A stretch of DNA of 64,000 bases from Arthrobacter sp. zg-Y919 (lineage in GTDB: Bacteria; Actinomycetota; Actinomycetes; Actinomycetales; Micrococcaceae). Numbering within the stretch: the stretch's first letter is position 1; each line of letters starts with the position of its first letter. Shown here one piece after another: positions 55,919 to 64,000 of the stretch. The translations under genes were made by a program, and so were the position numbers. The DNA lies in the NCBI RefSeq assembly GCF_030142045.1, contig NZ_CP126242.1:2108001-2172000 (forward strand). Reading direction: 5' to 3'. The notes beneath the pieces are model-generated. The model was given only the letters and a program-made list of their open reading frames with translations. It did no database searches and had not been told where the DNA came from.

Positions 55919-57316
55919 CTACAGCAGGCTCATCGGGTTTACGAGGTTCCCGTTGAGCACGGTCTCGAAGTGCAGGTGGCAGCCGCTGGAGTTGCCGGTG
56001 TTACCCACATAACCGATCAGCTGTCCCTGGTTGACCCACTGTCCCTGGCCTACAACGTACTGCTGCAGATGGTAGTAGTTGGTCGCCAGCACGTTGCCGC
56101 TGACCACCCCGTGGTTGAGCACCACGTAGTTTCCGGCACCGATCATTTCCCGCTGGTCGTTCTGCGGAACAGCACGCCAGACCTCGCCGGCAGCGGCTGC
56201 GTAAACGGGACTGCCGCAGCCCGGGGCAAAGTCGATGCCGGTATGCATCGAACCAAGTTCCAGGGTTCCGGGCGGCGTGGGACGGTGGCCGTAGCCGGAG
56301 GAGACCGGCGCGTTGCGCACGGGGAACTGGAGCCCGAACGACGATGGGCTGCCCTGCGCCGGAATGTTCTGGACAGGTGGAGCGGGCCGGTTGTTCCGGG
56401 CCGCTTCTTCCGCGGCCGCACGGTTGGCGGCGTCGATCCGTGCCTGCTCCCGCTGCCGGTACTGTTCCAGTTGGATCCGCTGCTGTTCCGCGATGTCGGC
56501 GTTGATCTGCGCGGTCTCCTTCTCCAGGCTGGAGATCTGGGCCTGGAGCTTCGGTTTCTGCGCTTCCAGCTCCTTGTTTATTGCCGCGGTCTGGGCAATG
56601 AGGTCGTCCACCTTTGCCTTCTCGGCGGCGGCGGCGTCCCGTGCGGACTGCTCGGCCTTGAGCGCTTCATCCGCCTGGGCCTTGAGTTTGCTGATCTCTT
56701 CGGCGACGGCCGCCAGCCGGGCCTCGGAGTTCACGTTGTTGGCGTTCTGCTGGGAGAGTTTTTCCACGGCCGCGTTCTGGCCCTTGAGCGCCTGTTCAGC
56801 CATGCCCAGGGAATCCGAGAGGCTGTCCGCCCCCTTGGCACCGAAGATCAGCGACAAGGTTGAGGGGACACCGCCGTTTTTGTAGGCCTGGGAGGCAATC
56901 TGGCCAATCGCCTTTTCCGAGGCCGCAATATCCTCACGGTCCTTCTCGATCTGCGCGGTGATGGTGCTGTGGGTGTCCTGGGCGAGGGCGACGCGTTCGT
57001 TCAAGGCGCTGACCTTGCCGGCAGCGGTATCAACCCGGCCCTCGGCGTCGGCAAGCTGCTGCTGGGCGCCCGGAAGCTGGCCGTTATAGATGTTCAGCTT
57101 GGCTACCGTCTCGGCAATGTCTTCCCCGAGGTACTCGTAGTCCTGCAGGACCTGCTGCTTCTCGGATTCGATTGCCGCCTTCCGGTCCTCCAGGCTGTCC
57201 GCGCGGGCAGGGGCGCTGAAGGTCATGGAAAGGGCCAGGGCAGCGAGGGCGGCAACCGCCGCCAGTGCCCGGGTCGCCGGTGCACGTCCGATCCCTTGAG
57301 ACACAGGACTATCCAT
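55919..57316 (-). CDS. Secreted M23 peptidase with coiled coil (EnvC/RipC-like), FtsEX partner
   Basis: The protein has 465 residues from ATG 57316. A signal peptide ends near SAPARA (about residue 40), then a long coiled coil (about 40-300) rich in Ala/Glu/Gln/Lys, and a C-terminal LytM/M23 domain. Its zinc site is intact: MHTGIDFAPG (His, Asp) and GCHLHFE (His-x-His). Such proteins are peptidoglycan endopeptidases activated by FtsEX at division. The gene follows ftsX by about 60 bases on the same strand, supporting that pairing. Confidence 0.92.
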   Translation of the reverse strand: MDSPVSQGIGRAPATRALAAVAALAALALSMTFSAPARADSLEDRKAAIESEKQQVLQDYEYLGEDIAETVAKLNIYNGQLPGAQQQLADAEGRVDTAAGKVSALNERVALAQDTHSTITAQIEKDREDIAASEKAIGQIASQAYKNGGVPSTLSLIFGAKGADSLSDSLGMAEQALKGQNAAVEKLSQQNANNVNSEARLAAVAEEISKLKAQADEALKAEQSARDAAAAEKAKVDDLIAQTAAINKELEAQKPKLQAQISSLEKETAQINADIAEQQRIQLEQYRQREQARIDAANRAAAEEAARNNRPAPPVQNIPAQGSPSSFGLQFPVRNAPVSSGYGHRPTPPGTLELGSMHTGIDFAPGCGSPVYAAAAGEVWRAVPQNDQREMIGAGNYVVLNHGVVSGNVLATNYYHLQQYVVGQGQWVNQGQLIGYVGNTGNSSGCHLHFETVLNGNLVNPMSLL

Positions 57317-57378
57317 TAACGAGACTCTCCATGATCTTCCAGCTGATCTTCCAGATTCCATTCCCAGTGTTCATGACT

Positions 57379-58281
57379 CTAGACCTTTAGGTATCGGCGG
57401 AGCGTCAACAGCGAGGATACTCCCGCCAACACCGCCCCGAGAACAAGTAGAACGGGTGTCAGGTACAGGACCTGCTCTGATGAAATAAAGGCTGTAGTGG
57501 GGTACTGCCGGGCAAGGTTGCCGATAAAGAAGTGTGCCGTGGCCCAAAGGGCGGCAGATGCCAGCACCGCGCCGATGACGGCGGCAATGACGCCTTCCAG
57601 CACGAAGGGAAGCTGGATCACGGCCTTCGAAGCACCCACCAGACGCATGATGCCGGTTTCCCGCCGCCGGCTGAACGCCGACAGCCGAATGGTGGTGGCG
57701 ATCAGCAGGATGGCACAGACCAGCATGACCCCGGCAACAGCCAGGGCGGCCACGGAGGCAAGGTTCAGGTACGTGAACATCTTTTCGAACAGCTCACGCT
57801 GGTCGCTGACAGATTCGACGCCCGGTTTGGAGGAGAAGGCCTCGTTAATGACCTCGTATTTCTCCGGGTCCACCAGGCTCACCCTGAAGGATTCGGGAAG
57901 CATTTCGGCGGTGATGCTGTCCACGATCGGTGAATTGGCGAACTGCTCCCGGAAATGCGTCAGCGCCGTTTCCTGGTCCTCGTACTCGACGCTCTCCACG
58001 TAGGGGTCCGCCTGCAGGTCCGCTTCGATGGCTGCCCGCTGCTCGTCACTGACGGCACCGGAAGCGCAGGCTGCCGACGTGTCGTTGTCGGTGCAGAGGT
58101 AAACGGCTACCTGCACCCGGTCATACCAGTAGCCCTTCATCTGGCCGATCTGCAGCTGCAGCAACCCGGCGGCCCCCACAAAGGTCAGGGACACAAAGGT
58201 CACCAGGACTACGGAGACGACCATGGACAGGTTCCGGCGCAGGCCGGAGCCGATTTCCCCCAGGACAAACGCGAGCCTCAT
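57379..58281 (-). CDS. ftsX: Cell division protein FtsX
   Basis: This 300-residue protein has four transmembrane helices (about 22-44, 172-200, 224-250, 270-292) and a large extracytoplasmic loop (about 45-165) that would contact the M23 hydrolase. A Cys pair in the loop ([10 protein letters not shown]) may form a disulfide. Its ATG overlaps the ftsE stop as ATGA. FtsEX transmits ATP-driven conformational change to the septal hydrolase. Confidence 0.95.
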   Translation of the reverse strand: MRLAFVLGEIGSGLRRNLSMVVSVVLVTFVSLTFVGAAGLLQLQIGQMKGYWYDRVQVAVYLCTDNDTSAACASGAVSDEQRAAIEADLQADPYVESVEYEDQETALTHFREQFANSPIVDSITAEMLPESFRVSLVDPEKYEVINEAFSSKPGVESVSDQRELFEKMFTYLNLASVAALAVAGVMLVCAILLIATTIRLSAFSRRRETGIMRLVGASKAVIQLPFVLEGVIAAVIGAVLASAALWATAHFFIGNLARQYPTTAFISSEQVLYLTPVLLVLGAVLAGVSSLLTLRRYLKV

Positions 58282-59033
58282 TCGGCTACCCCGCTCTCCC
58301 GGCGTCCGGACACATCCGTCACGGTCTCCGGCCCGCGCCCCGGTCCGGGTTCACCCAGGTAGATGCCTTCATACTCGTCACGGATGATCTTGCCGTTGCG
58401 CAGTTCCACCACGCGCTTGCGCATCGCGTTGACAATGTCGTCGTCGTGCGTGGCCATCACCACCGTGGTGCCGTTCTGGTTGACCCGGTCCAACACCTTC
58501 ATGATGCCCAGCGAGGTGGTGGGGTCCAGGTTTCCGGTGGGCTCATCCGCGAGCAGGATGCCCGGCTTGTTGACGATGGCGCGGGCGATGGCGACGCGCT
58601 GCTGCTCGCCGCCGGAAAGTTCATGGGGCATGCGGTTGTCTTTGCCCTCCAGGCCTACGGTTTTGAGGACTTCGGGCACCGAGTCGCGGATGACGGCGCG
58701 GCTGCGGCCGATGACCTGCATGGCGAAGGCAACGTTGGCGAAAACCGTTTTGTTGGGCAGCAGGCGGAAGTCCTGGAAGACGACGCCGATCCCCCGGCGC
58801 AGCCGTGGGACCCGCCAGCTGGGAATCCGGGCCACGTTGGCGCCGGCCACGTAGACCGTGCCCTTGGTGGCGTGCTCTTCCTTCATGATCAACCGGATAA
58901 ACGTCGACTTTCCGGAGCCGGAAGCGCCCACAAGGAAGACGAACTCGCCGCGGTCAACGTCAAGGCTGACGGAGTTGAGCGCAGGCCGGGAGTTCCGGTC
59001 ATAGAGCTTGGTGACATTGTCGAAAGTGATCAT
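58278..59033 (-). CDS. ftsE: Cell division ATP-binding protein FtsE
   Basis: The protein has 251 residues from ATG 59033. Walker A is GASGSGKST (36-44), the signature [13 protein letters not shown] is near 138 and Walker B is [12 protein letters not shown]. The usual FtsE has about 229 residues; here a tail of about 20 Gly/Pro/Glu-rich residues follows. It heads the ftsE-ftsX-M23 unit, just downstream (in minus-strand order) of prfB, but separated from it by an oppositely oriented gene. Confidence 0.95.
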   Translation of the reverse strand: MITFDNVTKLYDRNSRPALNSVSLDVDRGEFVFLVGASGSGKSTFIRLIMKEEHATKGTVYVAGANVARIPSWRVPRLRRGIGVVFQDFRLLPNKTVFANVAFAMQVIGRSRAVIRDSVPEVLKTVGLEGKDNRMPHELSGGEQQRVAIARAIVNKPGILLADEPTGNLDPTTSLGIMKVLDRVNQNGTTVVMATHDDDIVNAMRKRVVELRNGKIIRDEYEGIYLGEPGPGRGPETVTDVSGRRESGVAE

Positions 59034-59237
59034 CACTACTTTGTGCCCATGAAGCGGCCGGAGACACGGGCCTTTGTTCGGGGTAAGGGCACCGGCTTTT
59101 CGACTATAGCCAGCTTCTGCTAAGTGAGCCACGACCTAAAGGTGCGTGTCGGAACCGGGCCTGCTTCCGGTGCCGGCAGGAACTCCCGTGGGTAATATCT
59201 GCCACAGTTCGTCGATCTGTTGCGTTAGAGTCCATCA

Positions 59238-61415
59238 GTGCCCACCGTTCCGACCGGAGTCCCAGCTGGTGCCATCACCCCTGCCCCGCTCCCGGCGTCG
59301 GGCGTAAATTCCCGTGCACGGGGCCGCAGATCCGCTCGTCCCGTGCGCCGTAACATGCTGCAGGAAGGGGGCCGGTACCGGGCTGATATCCAGGGCCTGC
59401 GCGCCCTGGCCGTGGGGCTCGTTGTCATCTACCACGTCTGGCCTGCTGCCCTGCCGGGGGGCTTCGTCGGCGTCGACGTCTTTTTCGTCATTTCCGGGTA
59501 CTTGATTGTCGGCTCGCTGGTGCGCGAGCTCGGTATCACCAAGTCGATCGACCTGGTCGCCTTCTACGGGCGCCGTATCCGCCGGCTCCTCCCCGCGGCG
59601 GCCACGGTTTTGCTGGCCACCCTGGCCATAACCGGACTGGTCTTCCCTGAAAGCCGGTGGCAGGGTGTGGCCAGAGACGCCGTCGCGGCCAGCCTGAATG
59701 TGCAGAACTGGAACCAGGCCTTCAGCGCCGCCAGCTATGCCGGCGCGACGGCGGCCGTGTCTCCGCTGCAGCATTACTGGTCGCTCGCTGTGGAGGAACA
59801 GTTCTACCTGCTGGTGCCCGTCCTGCTCCTCCTCGTTGCTGCTGCCGCACGGTCCCTCCGGACCGGCATGGCCGCAGCGGCCCTCACGGCAATCTGCACG
59901 GTCTCGGTGTTTTCCTTCATCCATTCGGTGATGTTCTCCTCATCGAATCCGGACCTGGCATATTTCTTCACCACCACCAGGATCTGGGAACTGGGCCTCG
60001 GTGGCATCCTGGCTGTCACAGCGGCCGGTCGCCGCCTGCCGCCTTGGGCCTCACTGGCCTGCGGCTGGAGCGGTCTGCTGATGATCGGCGTGGCAGCGGC
60101 CACTTTCACAACGTCCATGTTCTTCCCCGGCTGGGTGGCACTGCTTCCCACACTCGGAACAGTGCTCTGCATCCTCGCGGGAAGCGGTCCCGCTGCATCC
60201 TTCACCCTGGCGTCGGCACCCTGGTGGCAGTCACTGCGTCCGGTGACCTATCTGGGGGATATTTCCTATTCCCTGTACCTCTGGCACTGGCCGGTCACGG
60301 TTTTTACCGTTTATGCCCTAGGCCACGGTCCCGGCCCGTACTACGGAATCGCCATCATCGGGACCAGCATCATTCTGGGCGCCCTGTCCACGCGTTTCGT
60401 GGAAAAGCCGTTCCGGCACATCCAGGGCAGGGGGCGCGGGCCTGGCCGGCACGGAGCCGCCCGGACCACCTACCGTCCGGTTTATGCGCTGGCGGCCGTC
60501 CTGGTCGCGGTCCCGGTGGCAGCCGCTGCCGTCCCGTATGCCACCGTGCAGCATAAAATCGACACCCTCGGCGCGGATTACGACCTCGCCCCCTATCCCG
60601 GCGCGATGGCCTTCGACGCCGACAACCCCGTCCGGGTGCCGTCGGGTCAACCTGTGCGGCCCGAGCCTGCGGCAGCAATGTCGGACCAGCCAGTCATTGC
60701 GGAAGCCTGCAGTATCTACGATCCGGCGAATACGCCCTATTCGGAGTGTGTCTACGGTGACCCCGACGGAAGCAAGAGCATCGTCCTGGTGGGAGATTCC
60801 CATGCCGCCCACTTCATGAGTCCGCTGAACGCGGCCGCGAGGGACAAGGGCTTCCGGCTATATGTCCTGACGCGCAACGGTTGCCCGTTCAATGCACGGG
60901 CGCTGCACAGCGACACGTTCGTCTACACCAACTGTTCGTCGCAGAACCTGCAGACGGTCAAGGACATCCTTGCCATCGGGCCGGAACTGGTGGTCACGTC
61001 CGCCATGCGGCCGGAAAGCTACGCCAACGCCCTGGGCTGGACGTGGGACGTACCAAAGGACGCGGTGGACGGTTATCTCGAGGTTTTGGAGCCACTCGAA
61101 AAGGCAGGGATACGCATCGGAGTCATCGGTGACGTGCCCTATCCGGAAACCAGTGTGCCCGACTGCGTCCTTCAAGAGAGCGACATGTCCGAGTGTAGCG
61201 TTCCGCATCCTGCACATACTGGCGATCCGGATCCATTACTTGAGGCGGCGGAGCGTCTCGAGGGCAGCACGATTGTCGATCTCACCCCGTACTTCTGCGG
61301 AGAACGGGAGTGCCCGCCGGTCATCGGCAATGTGCTGGCGTACCGCGACAACCACATCACGGATACGTTCGCCCGGACGCTGGGTGAGCCGCTGCGAAGG
61401 GGCCTCGGCCTGTAG
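59238..61415 (+). CDS. Acyltransferase-3 / SGNH fusion (OafA/OatA-like O-acyltransferase)
   Basis: The protein has 725 residues from GTG 59238; ATG 59355 would remove 39 basic residues. Residues 50-395 form an acyltransferase-3 membrane domain (RADIQGLRALAVGLVVIYH, VFFVISGYLI), and residues 460-725 an SGNH domain with VLVGDSHAAHF. The final catalytic block reads YRDNHITDTFA, where the usual D-x-x-H spacing appears as D-x-H. Such proteins acetylate cell-envelope polymers or exopolysaccharides. The gene interrupts the prfB-ftsE gap on the opposite strand. Confidence 0.88.
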   Translation: MPTVPTGVPAGAITPAPLPASGVNSRARGRRSARPVRRNMLQEGGRYRADIQGLRALAVGLVVIYHVWPAALPGGFVGVDVFFVISGYLIVGSLVRELGITKSIDLVAFYGRRIRRLLPAAATVLLATLAITGLVFPESRWQGVARDAVAASLNVQNWNQAFSAASYAGATAAVSPLQHYWSLAVEEQFYLLVPVLLLLVAAAARSLRTGMAAAALTAICTVSVFSFIHSVMFSSSNPDLAYFFTTTRIWELGLGGILAVTAAGRRLPPWASLACGWSGLLMIGVAAATFTTSMFFPGWVALLPTLGTVLCILAGSGPAASFTLASAPWWQSLRPVTYLGDISYSLYLWHWPVTVFTVYALGHGPGPYYGIAIIGTSIILGALSTRFVEKPFRHIQGRGRGPGRHGAARTTYRPVYALAAVLVAVPVAAAAVPYATVQHKIDTLGADYDLAPYPGAMAFDADNPVRVPSGQPVRPEPAAAMSDQPVIAEACSIYDPANTPYSECVYGDPDGSKSIVLVGDSHAAHFMSPLNAAARDKGFRLYVLTRNGCPFNARALHSDTFVYTNCSSQNLQTVKDILAIGPELVVTSAMRPESYANALGWTWDVPKDAVDGYLEVLEPLEKAGIRIGVIGDVPYPETSVPDCVLQESDMSECSVPHPAHTGDPDPLLEAAERLEGSTIVDLTPYFCGERECPPVIGNVLAYRDNHITDTFARTLGEPLRRGLGL

Positions 61416-61475
61416 GCACCCCACCCCTTCGGGCCGTCCTTGCCTGCCCGTCCTTAGGGTCCGGGAGGCAGCAGG

Positions 61476-62594
61476 CTACTTGCGGGCCGAGACGCTGCCG
61501 TGGGCACGCCAGCGGATACCGGCATCGATGAAGTCGTCGATCTCGCCGTCGAACACTGCCGAGGTATTACCCACCTCGTGCTCGGTGCGCAGGTCCTTGA
61601 CCATCTGGTACGGGTTGAGCACATAGGAACGCATCTGGTCGCCCCAGGAAGCCTTGACGTCGCCGGCGAACGCCTTCTTCTCGGCGTCCTCCTGCTCCTT
61701 TTTGAGCAGCAGCAGGCGGGACTGCAGCACGCGCATGGCCGCCGCGCGGTTCTGCAGCTGGGACTTCTCGTTCTGCATGGACACCACGGTCCCGGTGGGA
61801 AGGTGGGTCAGCCGGACGGCGGAGTCGGTGGTGTTCACCGACTGGCCACCTGGTCCGGAGGAACGGAACACATCAACGCGGATGTCGTTATCCGGGACAT
61901 CGATGTGGTCGGTGGAGGCAATCAGCGGAATAACCTCGACGGCGGCAAACGAGGTCTGCCGGCGGCCCTGGTTATCGAACGGGCTGATGCGGACCAGGCG
62001 GTGCGTGCCGGCCTCGACCACCAGGGTACCGAAGGCGTAGGGTGCCTTGACCTCGAACGTGGCCGATTTCAGGCCGGCCTCTTCGGCGTAGGAGGTGTCA
62101 AGGACTGTGGTGGGGTACCCGTGGCGCTCGGCCCAGCGGAGGTACATCCGCAGGAGCATTTCCGCGAAGTCGGCGGCGTCCACTCCCCCGGCGCCGGAGC
62201 GGATGGTCACCACTGCCTCGCGTTCGTCGTATTCGCCGGAGAGCAGGGTGACCACTTCCAGCTGGGACAGGGACTTGCGGAGGGACTCCAGTTCCGTGAC
62301 GGCCTCGGCCCTGGTCTCGGCGTCGGCCTCGTCCTGGGCCAGCTCGACCATAACCTCGAGGTCGTCGATGCGGGACTCGATGGTCTGCAGGCGTTCCAGC
62401 TCCGACTGGCGGTGCGAGAGCTTGGAAGTGACCTTCTGCGCTTCGGCGGGGTCGTCCCAGAGGTCGGGAACACCGGCCATCTCGCTGAGCTCTTCGATGT
62501 CCTCTTTGATCTTTGCCACTTCCGAGACCTCTTCAATGGAGGCGAAAGTGGAGCGGAGGGCGCGGATTTCTGCGGGAAAATCTATTTCTGCCAT
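61476..62594 (-). CDS. prfB: Peptide chain release factor 2
   Basis: This 372-residue protein reads UGA and UAA. The anticodon-like SPF motif is in [15 protein letters not shown] near 200, and the GGQ motif in [20 protein letters not shown] near 249. There is no internal frameshift site; the gene is a single open frame, as in many actinobacteria. It heads the prfB-ftsEX neighbourhood. Confidence 0.97.
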   Translation of the reverse strand: MAEIDFPAEIRALRSTFASIEEVSEVAKIKEDIEELSEMAGVPDLWDDPAEAQKVTSKLSHRQSELERLQTIESRIDDLEVMVELAQDEADAETRAEAVTELESLRKSLSQLEVVTLLSGEYDEREAVVTIRSGAGGVDAADFAEMLLRMYLRWAERHGYPTTVLDTSYAEEAGLKSATFEVKAPYAFGTLVVEAGTHRLVRISPFDNQGRRQTSFAAVEVIPLIASTDHIDVPDNDIRVDVFRSSGPGGQSVNTTDSAVRLTHLPTGTVVSMQNEKSQLQNRAAAMRVLQSRLLLLKKEQEDAEKKAFAGDVKASWGDQMRSYVLNPYQMVKDLRTEHEVGNTSAVFDGEIDDFIDAGIRWRAHGSVSARK

Positions 62595-62756
62595 GGTGCT
62601 TACAGCCTACGCCATGTCCCCACACCGCTGCCTGCCGCCGTCGTCGGGCAGCCCTCCCAATAAAGGACGCGCCGGGCGTGTGCGGGAAGCGGTGTGGGTG
62701 GTCGGCGTTAGATTAAAGGAACGGATACGGAAATGCCCTTTCGAAGGAGCTAAGCC

Positions 62757-63041
62757 TTGACCCATCCCGAGCGCGGACGCATGTACACCCTGGACGAACT
62801 CAACGATTTGGCCGAGCAGGGCGACCCCTGGGCCATGGGGAAGGTGGATGAGTGGGAGCAGCACTTTTCCAATGAGTATGTGGGCAACATGAAGGACAGG
62901 TGTCCTGACGGCGACTGCGAGCAGTTCGGGGAGCCGGTGACCATTTGCTACGGCGAGAACGGCCAGATCCTGGACGTGGACCACGGTGGCTGGGGGCACG
63001 GACCGGCCCGCGAGGCTGAGGAACAGCGTAAGGCTTCGTAG
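62757..63041 (+). CDS. Small acidic hypothetical protein with Cys residues
   Basis: The protein has 94 residues from TTG 62757, with AAGGAG 7 bases upstream and TAGATT near 62709 as a possible -10. It is soluble and acidic, with three Cys in CPDGDCEQFGEPVTIC and a C-terminal HGGWGHGP segment. No family recognised. It sits between prfB (divergent) and the Tad genes (convergent). Confidence 0.78.
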   Translation: MTHPERGRMYTLDELNDLAEQGDPWAMGKVDEWEQHFSNEYVGNMKDRCPDGDCEQFGEPVTICYGENGQILDVDHGGWGHGPAREAEEQRKAS

Positions 63042-63056
63042 TTACTGCAGGAGTAG

Positions 63057-63530
63057 TCACTGCAGCAGCCGGGCGCGGGCTTCACTGACCGCGGTCACCG
63101 GGATGCCGTCCGGCACCAGGAAGTTCACGATCGGCGGATGCACCCGGGCGGTCAGCACCACGCGCGCTGTCCGGCCGTCCGCCGTGCCGGTGTCCGAAGC
63201 GACGGTGAGGTCCGTGAACCGGGCGTCCGCTCCGGTCTCTGCAAGGTACCTCTGCGTGGCGCTCCGGACCGCGTCGGCCTTCAGCACAGCGGCAGGACCG
63301 GTCCCTGACGCGGAGTCCCCCAGTGAGAAGTTATCCGCAGCAGCGACTGCCGCACCGTCGGCGGCGGACAGCAGCTTTTTCTGCCCGATATAGACAGCCG
63401 ACGACGCCATCACCACAGTGACGGTCAGCAGGGCCAGCAGGGTATACCCAATAATCAACACCCCGATCTGTCCTGCGTCGCGGTCCTCCCGCTGCCGGCG
63501 GGACACGGCCATGCCCGTTGGCCCGCTCAT
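63057..63530 (-). CDS. TadG-like pilus assembly / secretion protein
   Basis: The protein has 157 residues from ATG 63530, which overlaps the upstream TadE-like stop as ATGA. A basic N-terminus (SRRQREDRDAGQIG) leads into one membrane helix (about 28-50, VLIIGYTLLALLTVTVVMASS), then VYIGQKKLLSAADGAAVAAAD, the pattern of TadG-type pseudopilin proteins. It is the distal gene of a Tad/Flp cluster that continues beyond the window. Confidence 0.8.
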   Translation of the reverse strand: MSGPTGMAVSRRQREDRDAGQIGVLIIGYTLLALLTVTVVMASSAVYIGQKKLLSAADGAAVAAADNFSLGDSASGTGPAAVLKADAVRSATQRYLAETGADARFTDLTVASDTGTADGRTARVVLTARVHPPIVNFLVPDGIPVTAVSEARARLLQ

Positions 63531-63967
63531 CCGAACCGCTCCACAACCTGGGTGGACTCCGAATCCACCACCACGGGCGACCCGCTGAGCCACGGCACCC
63601 CGGGAAGGGGCACGGTGAACCGCACGCTGACCGTGACGGTCGAGCCCGGTGCCAGGCACGCTTCCGAACAGCGGACCTCCATTAACATTCCCTCTGTTTC
63701 CAGCCCGAAGTCAGCCAGGACGAGGTCTGCCGCAGCGGCCGCACGCTGCTCGGCAGTCAAGGCGTCCGGTGCTGCGGCATAAACCTTGGCTGCGGAGTCC
63801 GCTGCGTTGACCACCGCGAACGAGGCCCCCTGGACCTGGCCGGCGGTAATCACCAGATACACCACCGGCACCAGCAGGAGCAGCCCCAGGAAGATGAACT
63901 CGACGACGGCGCTGCCGGCTTCATCCGGTTCCGGCGGGACTGTGCCTGCCTCACCGCCAGGCCGCAT
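63527..63967 (-). CDS. TadE-like pseudopilin (start may lie beyond window)
   Basis: The frame is open to the window edge; ATG 63967, with GAGGT about 9 bases upstream, gives 146 residues. PDEAGSAVVEFIFLGLLLLV is the TadE motif: a Glu five residues into the hydrophobic helix, as in type IV pilin-like proteins processed by TadV. Two Cys (CSEAC) may form a disulfide. It is cotranscribed with the TadG-like gene. Confidence 0.82.
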   Translation of the reverse strand: MRPGGEAGTVPPEPDEAGSAVVEFIFLGLLLLVPVVYLVITAGQVQGASFAVVNAADSAAKVYAAAPDALTAEQRAAAAADLVLADFGLETEGMLMEVRCSEACLAPGSTVTVSVRFTVPLPGVPWLSGSPVVVDSESTQVVERFG

Positions 63968-64000
63968 GGCCGCGGACCTCGATTCCGCCGTCGGGCCCAA

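Noticed and set aside
61476..62594. Programmed frameshift in prfB
   Set aside because: The gene is one continuous frame with no early in-frame UGA or slippery site.

Overview
The window is a high-GC chromosomal segment of an actinobacterium, most likely Arthrobacter or a close Micrococcaceae relative. The evidence is the fused 2-oxoglutarate decarboxylase/E1-E2 gene (kgd), the SigR/RsrA thiol-stress pair with a matching promoter, the actinobacterial micro-protein bL37, a DUF222-HNH endonuclease, a tmRNA tag of AESKRTDFALAA, and the prfB-ftsEX-M23-smpB-ssrA block. No integrase, transposase, phage gene or CRISPR array was seen. Most of the window reads as core genome with a few accessory modules.

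Layout. 1-2.1 kb: lysA (cut by the window edge) and argS. 2.3-5.2 kb: a three-gene extracytosolic flavin redox module (FMN-binding lipoprotein, ApbE flavin transferase, NqrB/RnfD-like membrane domain fused to a ferredoxin-reductase domain). 5.5-7.4 kb: DUF222-HNH protein. 7.66 kb: tRNA-Arg(CCG) followed by gene-free DNA with short repeats. 8.1-15.2 kb: a TetR regulator, a five-gene LIV-type ABC importer and a convergent SDR-MaoC pair. Three near-identical palindromes (consensus ACCGACCGGTCGGT) lie before tetR, at the start of the transporter operon and before the SDR, so these look like one regulon. 15.3-18.2 kb: GlxA-type regulator, a 47-residue membrane peptide, and a divergent DinB/WYL pair. 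18.2-22.2 kb: hrpA. 22.2-24.2 kb: HIT, sulfurtransferase and metallo-beta-lactamase-fold genes. 24.4-27.5 kb: zur facing the znuABC zinc importer. 27.6-30.1 kb: two CNNM/CorC membrane proteins.

30.6-34.4 kb: kgd, then a degenerate SGNH-like gene. 35.3-41.5 kb: an oligopeptide ABC importer with an unusually long DppB-type permease and a fused double ATPase. 41.6-44.6 kb: quinone-reductase-like enzyme, bL37, rsrA-sigR and a DoxX-like protein. 44.6-49.6 kb: aroA-rsgA-hisN-methyltransferase-crcB-crcB, tightly packed. 49.7-54.3 kb: YbdK-type ligase, GH13 glucosidase, DUF1269 protein, a small possible zinc-ribbon protein and a UDG-superfamily protein. 54.6-62.6 kb: ssrA (tmRNA), a small membrane protein, smpB, an M23 hydrolase, ftsX, ftsE, an oppositely oriented acyltransferase-3/SGNH gene, and prfB. 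62.8-64 kb: a small acidic protein and the end of a Tad pilus-type cluster (TadG-like and TadE-like).

Functional logic. The TetR regulon probably imports and begins degrading an acyl or aryl carboxylate, because enzymes with beta-oxidation chemistry (SDR, MaoC) share its operators. The flavin module probably carries electrons from cytosolic NAD(P)H to the cell surface. FtsEX and the M23 protein form a division-linked peptidoglycan hydrolase system, next to the SmpB/tmRNA ribosome-rescue pair.
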